Position numbers and translations under genes: made by a program. Of a stretch of DNA of 64,000 nt, positions 16,851 through 24,793 are shown piece by piece. Each line of letters opens with the position of its first letter. Position 1 is the stretch's first letter. The notes under the pieces were generated by a model. The model was given only the letters and a program-made list of their open reading frames with translations. It ran no database searches and had not been told where the DNA came from. Origin of the DNA: Pseudomonas khavaziana (GTDB lineage Bacteria > Pseudomonadota > Gammaproteobacteria > Pseudomonadales > Pseudomonadaceae); assembly GCF_019145205.1 (NCBI RefSeq), contig NZ_JAHSTT010000007.1, positions 248,001 to 312,000 on the forward strand. Direction: 5' to 3'.

Positions 16851-17855
16851 ATGCCTGCTTCCACCGCGTATTCTGCGCAGCGCTGCATCGATGCGCTCGA
16901 CACTGCCGCCAGCCCGGGCAACTCGCCGTTGAATACGGTCATGACTATCGCCAATACCTTGGAATCCGGCCGAGAAGCCTGGGTGATCCGCGGCCAGTCA
17001 CGCAGCCGCCGCGTGGGCAACTGGCCCACCTGGTTCGCGCGCAATAACGGCGAAAAACCCCTGCTCTACCTGCACAGCGCGACATCGTCGGCACAGCTGT
17101 GTGCACTGTCGGACCAGATCGCCCAGCGTGGCATTTTGTGCAATGACATCGAAAACCAGCCCTCCCCATGGCCCAAGGGCGCGCACCCGTCGCTGCCGTT
17201 GTGGCTGGCGACCCATCCACGCTGCACACCCTACGATCCCGCCTCGGGTGACGAAGCCCGGGCGATTGTGCTGGCGGGGCTGCGCACGCTGTACGTCGAC
17301 GGTCAGCCGGGCTTTTATTACCTGGCGCTGCATGATCAGGACGTTAGCACCGCGCTGGATAACCAAGACCGTGCAGACGCCCACAAAGGCATGTATCCGA
17401 TCCAACGTGGCCAAGTGGCAGATGTGTGCCTGCTCGGCGCTGGCCGGGCGCTTGAAGAAGTCATGCTCGCCGCTCGGTTGCTGGCACAGGACTGGAATGT
17501 CACGGCGCAGGTATGGAGCTGCCCCAGCTACACACGGCTGGCCCGTGAGGCGGCGGCGGCCGAGCGCTGGAATCGCTTGCACCCCCTGGCCCCCACGCGC
17601 AGTTGCCATTTGCGTGAGTGCCTGGCGGGAAATACAGCGCCGGTGATTGCAGTGACCGGCTATCCGCAGGCGATTGTCGATCAGTTGAGAGCCCACGTAG
17701 ATACGCGGTTTATAGCGTTGGGCGCGGGGTCGGTGCAGGCGACGGCGCCGAGTCGGTATTGGGTGGTGGTATCGGCGCTCAGGGCGTTGGCGGAGCAAGG
17801 ACGGATCGATGCATTAGACGTGACGAAGGCAATGGCCCGCTACCCACTTGGATGA
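16851..17855 (+). CDS. Truncated pyruvate dehydrogenase E1-like protein (transketolase C-terminal-like domain)
   Basis: A 334-residue protein whose residues about 180-334 align with residues about 713-870 of the full-length E1 encoded at 18904: GMYPI versus GMYPL, LLAQDWNV versus LLAKDFAV, AAAERWNRLHP versus HAAERWNLLHP, ECLAGNTAPVIAVT versus TCLAGRTGAVVVAT, and matching spacing. Residues about 90-165 (CTPYDP..., GLRTLYVDG) resemble the distal pyrimidine-binding domain. The thiamine-diphosphate domain with GDG...N is absent. It has a good RBS (GAAAGGAG) and an intact frame, so it is not simply a decayed gene. Function unknown; possibly a regulatory or partner protein of an E1. Confidence 0.8.
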   Translation: MPASTAYSAQRCIDALDTAASPGNSPLNTVMTIANTLESGREAWVIRGQSRSRRVGNWPTWFARNNGEKPLLYLHSATSSAQLCALSDQIAQRGILCNDIENQPSPWPKGAHPSLPLWLATHPRCTPYDPASGDEARAIVLAGLRTLYVDGQPGFYYLALHDQDVSTALDNQDRADAHKGMYPIQRGQVADVCLLGAGRALEEVMLAARLLAQDWNVTAQVWSCPSYTRLAREAAAAERWNRLHPLAPTRSCHLRECLAGNTAPVIAVTGYPQAIVDQLRAHVDTRFIALGAGSVQATAPSRYWVVVSALRALAEQGRIDALDVTKAMARYPLG

Positions 17856-18288
17856 GCTGGAGTGTGGGAGCCGCCACCACATCTTCGATGTGACGCTGTC
17901 GCGCAGCAAACTAGGGAGCTTGCTTCCGTGGCGGCCTGACAGCCGAGCAGGATGTTGGTTTTCGTCCTCGGTACATATCCGTTATTTGGGCAACGGCCAC
18001 TTAGGGTTCCGCTTTTACAGCGGCTCACTTTTGAACAGCCGGAATGCCGGCCCAGGCAAAAGTAAGCCGCCGTAAGGGCGGAACCTATAGTGGCCGTTAC
18101 CTAAGCAACGGATATGTACTCGCCCCAACAACCCAACAACCCGGTCACATCGTCGACGTGGCGCCATCGCGCAGCAACCTGGACCGCCGCCAAAATATCC
18201 GGCGTTAGGACTAAATTTTAACTCTTTAAAATCAGTAGCTTACTTGTAGTTTGATAAGAGCGGGCATGCATTGGCTTTTGATTGTTGC
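17856..18288. other. Intergenic region holding a long inverted repeat
   Basis: No convincing gene. It contains the ~150-bp inverted repeat at 17971-18119 and two short CATCTTCGATGTGACGCTGTCGC / CATCGTCGACGTGGCGCCATCGC related stretches (17880 and 18149) flanking it, both followed by GCAGCAA. The flanking similarity may mark a duplicated insertion target or a larger element. Confidence 0.6.
17971..18119. repeat. Long imperfect inverted repeat (63-nt arms)
   Basis: Left arm 17971-18033 and right arm 18057-18119 are inverted copies that agree at most positions (GTACATATCCGTT, AACGGCCACT, GGTTCCGC, CTTTTG shared). The 23-nt centre is GC-rich. It carries no coding sequence and no transposase, so it may be a non-autonomous element or a large RNA hairpin. 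Confidence 0.85.
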
Positions 18289-18759
18289 TCAGCGCTTGCC
18301 GCGGCTGCGGGTCGGCACACCCGCCTCCATCGCAAGCCCCGCAGTGCGCTCCAGGGCATCGGCAAACGCCTGGCGTTGCCCAGGTTCGATCTGCGACAGG
18401 AACAACTCGTCCACGGTGCTTTCGTAGATCTTCCACATTTTTTTGCGCAGCACCCGGCCGGCGTCCGTGATCGAGGCAAACGCCGCACGACCGTCGCCGT
18501 CGGAACGCGAGCGCACCACCAGGCCGTCCTTTTCCAGGCGGTCCACCAGGCGCGTGAGGTTGTAACGCTCGATGGCCAGCACATCGGCCAACTCGTGCAT
18601 GCGCCGGGTGCCGTCGGGCCCGCTCTCCAGGCCCCACAAGGCGTCGTACCAGGCATACGCCGGCAGGTCCGCCGCGGCCAGCCGCCGCTCGATCTCACGG
18701 ATGACCGTCCTGTGGGCCCTGACAAAACGGAACCAGACATCCGGCTCTTTCGACGACAT
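18289..18759 (-). CDS. MarR family transcriptional regulator
   Basis: A 156-residue winged-helix regulator from MSSKEPDVWFRF. Typical MarR blocks are visible: YDALWGLESG, MHELADVLAIERYNLTRLVDRLEKDGLV, and the wing RSDGDGRAAFASITDAGR. I start at the ATG at 18759, not 18783. It is divergent from the full-length E1 gene, and a perfect 24-bp palindrome lies between them, so it probably represses that gene and itself. Inducer unknown; pathways ending in a 2-oxo acid are plausible. Confidence 0.9.
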   Translation of the reverse strand: MSSKEPDVWFRFVRAHRTVIREIERRLAAADLPAYAWYDALWGLESGPDGTRRMHELADVLAIERYNLTRLVDRLEKDGLVVRSRSDGDGRAAFASITDAGRVLRKKMWKIYESTVDELFLSQIEPGQRQAFADALERTAGLAMEAGVPTRSRGKR

Positions 18760-18823
18760 GCAACACCATCCGGGGGATTTCAAGAAGGTTGCAATAGTAG
18801 CTCATCCCGCGCTAGATTCCGCC

Positions 18824-18847
18824 ATGTAGTTGCAATTGCAACTACAT
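18824..18847. promoter_or_regulatory. Perfect 24-bp palindrome, candidate MarR operator
   Basis: Each half is ATGTAGTTGCAA; the two halves are exactly complementary. It lies 65 nt from the marR start and 57 nt from the E1 start. A related site occurs before the E1-like stub. MarR proteins bind palindromes of this size; binding here is inferred. Confidence 0.7.
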
Positions 18848-18903
18848 TTGCGTCACTCCCACAAGGAGCTTGCCGCTTGAATCCGCCTACCCTGGAGCCT
18901 CAC

Positions 18904-21564
18904 ATGACCTCGAATAACACAGCAAGACTCGACGATGATCCACAGGAAACCCGCGAATGGCTGGAGTCCATCGAATCGGTGCTGTCCACCGAGGGCCGCC
19001 CCCGCGCCCATTACCTGATCGACCAGTTGCTGGATTTCGACGTTGCGCGCCATGGCGACTTCTACGGGCGGGTCACCACCCCCTACGTCAACAGCATCCC
19101 GGTCGAACGCCAACTGCCCTACCCCGGCAACCTGGATATCGAGCGTCGCACCAATGCGTTTATCCGCTGGAACGCCATGGCGATGGTCTTGCGCGCAGGC
19201 AAACACTCAGGTGTGGGTGGGCATATCGCCACCTACGCATCGGCGGCGGTATTGTATGACGTCGGCTTCGATCATTTTTTCCGTGGCCGAACCGACACCT
19301 TCGACGGCGACCTGGTGTACATCCAGGGCCACTCCTCCCCAGGCATCTACGGCCGCGCCTACCTGGAAGGCCGCATCAGCGAAGCCCAGCTCGACAACTT
19401 CCGTCGCGAGGCCGGCGGCGAGGGACTGTCGTCCTACCCTCACCCACGGCTGATGCCCGATTTCTGGCAATTTCCCACCGTGTCCATGGGACTTGGGCCG
19501 ATTACCGCCGCCTACCAGGCGCGGTTCATGCGTTACCTGGAGTTTCGCGCCCTCAAGCAACACCAGGGCCGCAAGGTCTGGGCATTTCTCGGCGATGGCG
19601 AAATGGACCAGCCGGAATCCCTGGCTGCCATCTCCCTGGCAGGCCGCGAAAAACTCGACAACCTGATCTTCGTGGTCAACTGCAACCTGCAACGCCTGGA
19701 CGGCCCTGTGCGCGGCAATGCCAAGGTAATCCAGGAGTTCGAGAGCCTGTATCGCGCCGCCGGTTGGAATGTGATCAAGGTGATCTGGGGCGGCGGTTGG
19801 GACGCACTGCTGGAGAAGGACCAGAGCGGCCTGCTGCGCCAACGCATGATGGAGTGCGTGGACGGCGACTATCAGAACTACAAATCCCAGAATGGCGCTT
19901 ATGTGCGTGAACACTTCTTTGGCAAATACCCGGAGTTGCTGGCGCTGGTTGCGAACATGTCGGACGACGATATCTGGAAACTCTCACGGGGCGGGCATGA
20001 CCCGGACAAGGTCTACAACGCCTACGCCGCCGCCGTGCGCCACAAGGGCCAGCCCACCGTGATCCTGGCCAAGACTGTGAAGGGTTTTGGCATGGGTGAA
20101 GCCGGCGAAGGCCAGAACATCAACCATCAGCTCAAGAAGATGGGCGCCGACGCGGTAAAGGCCTTTCGCGACCGCTTCGGCCTGGAAGTCGCCGATGACC
20201 GGCTCGACGAAATCCCTTACCTCAAACCCGCCGCCGACAGCGAAGAAGCCCGCTACTTCGCCGCAAGACGCCAAGCCCTGGGCGGCTATGTACCGGCGCG
20301 CCACACGGCTGTCGCCCCCCTGCAGATCCCCGAACTGAGCGCGTTTGCCACCCAACTCAAAGACACCGGTGAACGCGCCATCTCCACCACCATGGCCTTT
20401 GTGCGCATCCTCGGCACCCTGCTCAAGGACCCGCACTTGGGCAAGCTGATCGTGCCCATCGTGCCGGATGAGTCGCGTACCTTCGGCATGGAAAGCCTGT
20501 TCCGCCAGATCGGCATCCACTCCGCCGTCGGACAGCTCTACACCCCACAGGACGCAGGGCAATTGAGCTACTACAAGGAGAGCAAGGACGGACAGATCAT
20601 GCAGGAAGGGCTGAATGAATCCGGCGCCATTTCTTCGTGGATCGCGGCGAGTACGTCCTACAGCAATCATGGCCTGATGACTGTGCCGTTCTACATTTTC
20701 TATTCGATGTTCGGCTTCCAGCGCGTTGGCGACCTGGCCTGGGCCGCGGGTGATGCACGTGCGCGCGGCTTCCTGCTGGGTGCCACGGCCGGGCGCACCA
20801 CGCTGATGGGCGAAGGCTTGCAGCACGACGACGGGCACAGTCATATCCTGGCGTCGGTGATTCCGTGCTGCGTGGCCTATGACCCAACGTTTGCCTACGA
20901 ACTGGCGGTAATTATTCGCGAGGGCATGCGGCGCATGTATGTCGAGCAAGAGGACATCTATTACTACATCACCCTGCTCAACGAAAATTACCCGCACCCA
21001 GCGATGCCCGAAGGCGTTGAAGAAGGAATCCTCAAGGGCATGTATCCGCTGAGCACCCACCCGCAAGCGCAGGTGCAACTGATGGGCAGCGGCTCGATCT
21101 TGCGCGAAGTGATCGCCGCAGCCGAGCTGCTCGCCAAGGATTTCGCCGTGCACAGCGATGTCTGGAGCGTCACCAGCTTGACCGAGCTGCGCCGTGACGG
21201 GCATGCCGCCGAGCGCTGGAACCTGCTGCATCCGCAAAGCGAGCCGCGCCAGAGCTATGTCGAAACCTGCCTCGCCGGGAGAACCGGAGCAGTGGTGGTA
21301 GCGACAGACTACATGAAGTTATTTGCCGACCAGATTCGCCCCTTCGTGCACGGTCGCCGTTTCGTCGCACTGGGCACCGACGGGTTCGGGCAGTCGGATA
21401 CCCGCGAAGCATTGCGCGAGTTTTTCGAGGTCGACCGCCACTTCATTGTTCTGGCGGCCTTGAAAGCGTTGGCGGATGACGGTGTGATTGGCCGGGACAA
21501 AATCGCCCTGGCCATCAGCCGCTACGGGATCAACGTCGACAAGGTAGATCCCGTAGCCGTCTGA
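18904..21564 (+). CDS. aceE: Pyruvate dehydrogenase E1 component, homodimeric type (paralogue)
   Basis: An 886-residue thiamine-diphosphate enzyme decarboxylating pyruvate or a related 2-oxo acid for transfer to an E2 lipoyl domain. Seen: HIATYASAAVLYDVGFDHFF, the GDGEMDQ...N TPP motif (about 230-259), the pyrimidine domain (GLNESGAISSWIAA, GEGLQHDDGHSH) and the transketolase C domain. No E2 or E3 gene is adjacent, unlike the housekeeping aceEF, so this is a probable second copy, perhaps for 2-oxobutyrate as in MdeB-like enzymes. The start ATG at 18904 has TGGAG 6 nt upstream; the open frame upstream is not needed. Confidence 0.93.
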   Translation: MTSNNTARLDDDPQETREWLESIESVLSTEGRPRAHYLIDQLLDFDVARHGDFYGRVTTPYVNSIPVERQLPYPGNLDIERRTNAFIRWNAMAMVLRAGKHSGVGGHIATYASAAVLYDVGFDHFFRGRTDTFDGDLVYIQGHSSPGIYGRAYLEGRISEAQLDNFRREAGGEGLSSYPHPRLMPDFWQFPTVSMGLGPITAAYQARFMRYLEFRALKQHQGRKVWAFLGDGEMDQPESLAAISLAGREKLDNLIFVVNCNLQRLDGPVRGNAKVIQEFESLYRAAGWNVIKVIWGGGWDALLEKDQSGLLRQRMMECVDGDYQNYKSQNGAYVREHFFGKYPELLALVANMSDDDIWKLSRGGHDPDKVYNAYAAAVRHKGQPTVILAKTVKGFGMGEAGEGQNINHQLKKMGADAVKAFRDRFGLEVADDRLDEIPYLKPAADSEEARYFAARRQALGGYVPARHTAVAPLQIPELSAFATQLKDTGERAISTTMAFVRILGTLLKDPHLGKLIVPIVPDESRTFGMESLFRQIGIHSAVGQLYTPQDAGQLSYYKESKDGQIMQEGLNESGAISSWIAASTSYSNHGLMTVPFYIFYSMFGFQRVGDLAWAAGDARARGFLLGATAGRTTLMGEGLQHDDGHSHILASVIPCCVAYDPTFAYELAVIIREGMRRMYVEQEDIYYYITLLNENYPHPAMPEGVEEGILKGMYPLSTHPQAQVQLMGSGSILREVIAAAELLAKDFAVHSDVWSVTSLTELRRDGHAAERWNLLHPQSEPRQSYVETCLAGRTGAVVVATDYMKLFADQIRPFVHGRRFVALGTDGFGQSDTREALREFFEVDRHFIVLAALKALADDGVIGRDKIALAISRYGINVDKVDPVAV

Positions 21565-21565
21565 G

Positions 21566-22387
21566 TCACTGCGCAGGCGCTGGAAGCGGCGGAATCGCCT
21601 CTGTCGGTGCCGGCAGGCTGGGGTTGCTCGGCGCCGGCGCAGGCTCGGTTACCGGTGTCGGGGCCGGCGCAGGTTCCGGGCTCGGCTCTGGGATCGGCGC
21701 GATCGGTGCGGCCTCAGGTGGCGGCGCAAGCGGTTGCGCGGCGGAAGGCTGCGGTGTGTCCTGCGGCGCCTCGACCTTCTCGGCGACCGGGGCGGCCTTG
21801 GGTTCGGGCATGCCCAGGTCAGCCTTGGGCTTTTCGGGAATATGCTCGGCCTGCTTCACCTCCTGGGGCAGGAACACATCCACCAGGGCGAAGTACCGTT
21901 CGTAGAACTTCGGCGCCGAGACGGTCTCGCTCGCCACCTTCACCATCGAGTCATCGGTGGAGCCAATCGGCATCGACACCGAACCCAGTACACCCACGCC
22001 CAGGCTGGCGGAGTTGTTGACCTTCTTCAACGCATAGCGATCCTGCAAGGCATTGGCAAACATCGTCGAGTGATGGCTGCCCTTGCCATCTGCAGCACAC
22101 ACCACATTGAAGCTGATCTGCAGGTGGGTCTCGCCGGTCTGCTGGAAGCTCTTGTTGCCGGCCACCAGCTTCGGATCGCTGCTGGTGATGATGTAGCCCT
22201 GGCTCAGCAACGCACGGCGCGCCGCTTCACAGGCGGCCACGTCGCTGACCGGGTAATCACGGGAAAACGTACCGGAGTCATCGAAATTCTCGTGTTCATA
22301 GATAGCGGTCTTGGGTGACGAGCAACCCGCTGCGCCCGCCAGCACCAGCGCCAATCCGAGGCTGCGCAAGTGAAATGATGTCGACAT
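21566..22387 (-). CDS. DUF2242-like lipoprotein with proline-rich tail
   Basis: A 273-residue protein with a lipobox (LVLAGAAGCSS), a globular domain of about residues 30-175 (FDDSGTFSRDYPVSDVAACEAARRALLSQGY) that fits DUF2242 as I remember it, and a long Pro/Ala/Glu-rich tail (residues 180-273). The tail resembles wall- or periplasm-spanning linkers. Its stop lies one nucleotide from the stop of the convergent E1 gene. Function unknown. Confidence 0.75.
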   Translation of the reverse strand: MSTSFHLRSLGLALVLAGAAGCSSPKTAIYEHENFDDSGTFSRDYPVSDVAACEAARRALLSQGYIITSSDPKLVAGNKSFQQTGETHLQISFNVVCAADGKGSHHSTMFANALQDRYALKKVNNSASLGVGVLGSVSMPIGSTDDSMVKVASETVSAPKFYERYFALVDVFLPQEVKQAEHIPEKPKADLGMPEPKAAPVAEKVEAPQDTPQPSAAQPLAPPPEAAPIAPIPEPSPEPAPAPTPVTEPAPAPSNPSLPAPTEAIPPLPAPAQ

Positions 22388-22476
22388 TGAAAATCCTGAG
22401 GAAAACGGTCCGGACGGTATTGTGCAACAGAACGAGCCTTGGAGGCGCGCATTCCTGTCGGTAAAACGTCACCGGC

Positions 22477-23376
22477 TCAGGGAACCGCGTCGGTAGGAAA
22501 AAGCCCGGCACACATATGGTCGATGAATACCCGCAGTTTGGCCGAGGCATGGCGACTGGCCGGCCACAACAACCAGAAACTGCCGCGGTGCTCGAGGTGC
22601 TCGTCCAGTACTCGCTGCAATTGCCCTTTGCTTACCGCCTGGTTGACCATGTAGTCCGGCAGGCACGCAATACCGAGACCTTCCTGCACCACATGATAGA
22701 GCGACTCGATGGTGGTACTGACCAATGGCGTGCGCAGGCTCGGCTCCGTTGAGCCCGGAACCTGACGCAGGGGCCAGGGCTCCAGCTTGCCGGTGGCGCA
22801 GAATTTATGCCGCAGGCAGGCGTGGTGATCCAGGTGTTGCGGCTGACTTGGAATGCCGTGCTGCTCAAAGTAGCCGGGCGTGCCGACGAGGACCAATTGG
22901 TAGTGCCCCAGATGGCGCGCCATCAAGCGCGAATCTTCGGGTTTGCCGGTGCGAATCACCGCATCAAAGCCCTCTTCGATCACGTCCACCATGCGGTCGG
23001 AAAAATCCACGTCCAACTCGATTTCCGGGTAGGCACGCATAAAGTCGCTGATCACCGGCATCAACAAACCACGCACCTGGGGCACGCTGATACGCAACTT
23101 CCCTCGAGGCGTGGCGCTGGCCTGGGTCAACTCCTGTTCGGCCGCCTCCACTTCCGCCAGGATGCGTCGCGAGCGCTCCAGGAACAGCGCGCCCTCACTG
23201 GTCAAGGTGATACTGCGGGTGCTGCGATGAAACAGCCGGACCCCCAGGCGCTCTTCCATCCGCGCGATGCTTTTGCCTACCGCCGAGGATGACACGCCCA
23301 ATATCCGGCCCGCTGCGGTGAAGCTGCGGGTGTCCGCGACCTGTACGAATACCGAGAGACTGCCCAGGTTGTCCAT
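22477..23376 (-). CDS. LysR-type transcriptional regulator
   Basis: A 299-residue LysR regulator of the CrgA/DmlR-like group: MDNLGSLSVFVQVADTRSFTAAGRILGVSSSAVGKSIARMEERLGVRLFHR, with effector domain FMRAYPEIELDVDFSDRMVDVIEEGFDAVIR. It is divergent from an MFS drug-type exporter and likely regulates it. The start is the ATG at 23376; the longer frame runs into the neighbour. Confidence 0.9.
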   Translation of the reverse strand: MDNLGSLSVFVQVADTRSFTAAGRILGVSSSAVGKSIARMEERLGVRLFHRSTRSITLTSEGALFLERSRRILAEVEAAEQELTQASATPRGKLRISVPQVRGLLMPVISDFMRAYPEIELDVDFSDRMVDVIEEGFDAVIRTGKPEDSRLMARHLGHYQLVLVGTPGYFEQHGIPSQPQHLDHHACLRHKFCATGKLEPWPLRQVPGSTEPSLRTPLVSTTIESLYHVVQEGLGIACLPDYMVNQAVSKGQLQRVLDEHLEHRGSFWLLWPASRHASAKLRVFIDHMCAGLFPTDAVP

Positions 23377-23408
23377 GGTGATGCCTTGGCTGATTAAGGA
23401 CAACAACG

Positions 23409-23423
23409 TCCGATAAGTTCGGA
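23409..23423. promoter_or_regulatory. Candidate operator between the LysR regulator and the MFS exporter
   Basis: A short inverted repeat TCCGA-N5-TCGGA, 33 nt from the LysR start and 71 nt from the MFS start. Its position suits regulation of both genes, but the arms are short. Confidence 0.35.
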
Positions 23424-23493
23424 ACCTTAGCCTGTTTTTCCGCACGCTGCAGCCCCCTACCCTGTTTTCTTGCCCCCTCAAGGAGACCCCCCC

Positions 23494-24675
23494 ATGAACG
23501 ACAGCCCTTTATTGGCCGCTACTGCCCCCCAGCATGAGGCCCTCCCCCTGGCAGGCTTGCTGGCCCTGGCCTCGGCTGGCTTTATCACCATTCTCACCGA
23601 GGCGATGTCCGCCGGATTGCTGCCGCAAATGAGTGCAGGGCTGGGCGTGTCCCAGGCCCTGGTCGGGCAGTTGGTGACGCTCTACGCCCTCGGCTCGTTA
23701 CTCGCGGCCATCCCCCTGACGCTACTGACCCGAGGCTGGCGCAGACGTCCCCTGCTATTGATTGCCATTGGCGGCTTTGCCTTGGTCAATAGTGTTACCG
23801 CGTTTTCCAGCCACTATGGCCTGACCTTGATCGCACGCTTTTTCGCGGGTGTGTTCGCTGGGCTGCTGTGGGCACTGCTGGCGGGTTATGCCAGCCGCAT
23901 GGTTGCGCCTCACCTGCAGGGCCGGGCGATTGCCGTGGCCATGCTGGGCGCGCCGCTGGCCTTGTCCCTCGGCGTACCTGCCGGCACGTTGCTGGGTACG
24001 CTGGTCGGTTGGCGCACCAGCTTCGCCATCATGACTGGCCTGACCCTGTTACTGCTGGTATGGGCGCGCTGGCAACTGCCGGACTTCGCCGGAGAACCGG
24101 CAAGCAAACGCCTGGGGTTGCATAAGGTGCTGACCTTACCGGGCATACGTCCGGTGCTGTGGGTGACCCTTACCTACGTATTGGCCCACAACATCCTCTA
24201 CACCTACATCGCGCCGCTCCTGGTGCCGGCCGGGATAGGCGGCGACATCGACAGGGTATTGCTCGTGTTCGGCTTGATGGCCTTGTTGAGCATCTGGCTG
24301 GTAGGCATCTGGATTGACCGGCATTTACGGCTACTGACCCTCACCAGTTGTGCGATGTTCGCCGTGGCCGCCTTGCTGCTTGGCCTCTGGATCAGCTCGC
24401 CAATCAGCCTCTACATCAGCGTGGCGTTGTGGGGCCTGGCGTTCGGTGGTCTCGCGGCCCTGTTGCAAACCGCCCTGGCCAAGTCAGCGGGCCATTCGGC
24501 CGATGCCGCGCAATCAATGCTGGTCACAGTGTGGAACCTGGGCATTGCCGGGGGAGGATTGGCAGGTGGTTTATTGCTGCAAAGCTTCGGTGTCGAGGTA
24601 TTCCCATGGGCAGTTTTAGGCCTGATGACCCTGGCGGTGGGCGCAATCCTGGGTAAGACAACCCACACACGATGA
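23494..24675 (+). CDS. MFS transporter, DHA1-like exporter
   Basis: A 393-residue, 12-helix permease with the proton/drug antiporter features of the DHA1 group: TEAMSAGLLPQMSAGLGVSQALVGQLVTLYALGSLLAA, RFFAGVFAGLLWALLAGYASRM, and LGVPAGTLLGTLVGWRTSF. Homologues are sugar-efflux or arabinose-type exporters such as AraJ. RBS AAGGAG precedes the ATG at 23494. Divergent from a LysR gene. Substrate not predictable. Confidence 0.88.
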   Translation: MNDSPLLAATAPQHEALPLAGLLALASAGFITILTEAMSAGLLPQMSAGLGVSQALVGQLVTLYALGSLLAAIPLTLLTRGWRRRPLLLIAIGGFALVNSVTAFSSHYGLTLIARFFAGVFAGLLWALLAGYASRMVAPHLQGRAIAVAMLGAPLALSLGVPAGTLLGTLVGWRTSFAIMTGLTLLLLVWARWQLPDFAGEPASKRLGLHKVLTLPGIRPVLWVTLTYVLAHNILYTYIAPLLVPAGIGGDIDRVLLVFGLMALLSIWLVGIWIDRHLRLLTLTSCAMFAVAALLLGLWISSPISLYISVALWGLAFGGLAALLQTALAKSAGHSADAAQSMLVTVWNLGIAGGGLAGGLLLQSFGVEVFPWAVLGLMTLAVGAILGKTTHTR

Positions 24676-24793
24676 CAAGTTTGTTTACAACTTATTCATC
24701 AGCTTCCTATCATCCCCCCTGGGTGCGTCGCTGCATGAAGTACGGCGCAGGTTAAAAGCCAAGCATTGGTCGGGCCGCCAATGGAGATTTGTC

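Noticed and set aside
18271..18903. An N-terminal extension of the E1 protein (extra 211 codons in frame)
   Set aside because: It is antisense to marR and spans the palindromic operator; the ATG at 18904 has a good ribosome site and gives the usual E1 N-terminus.
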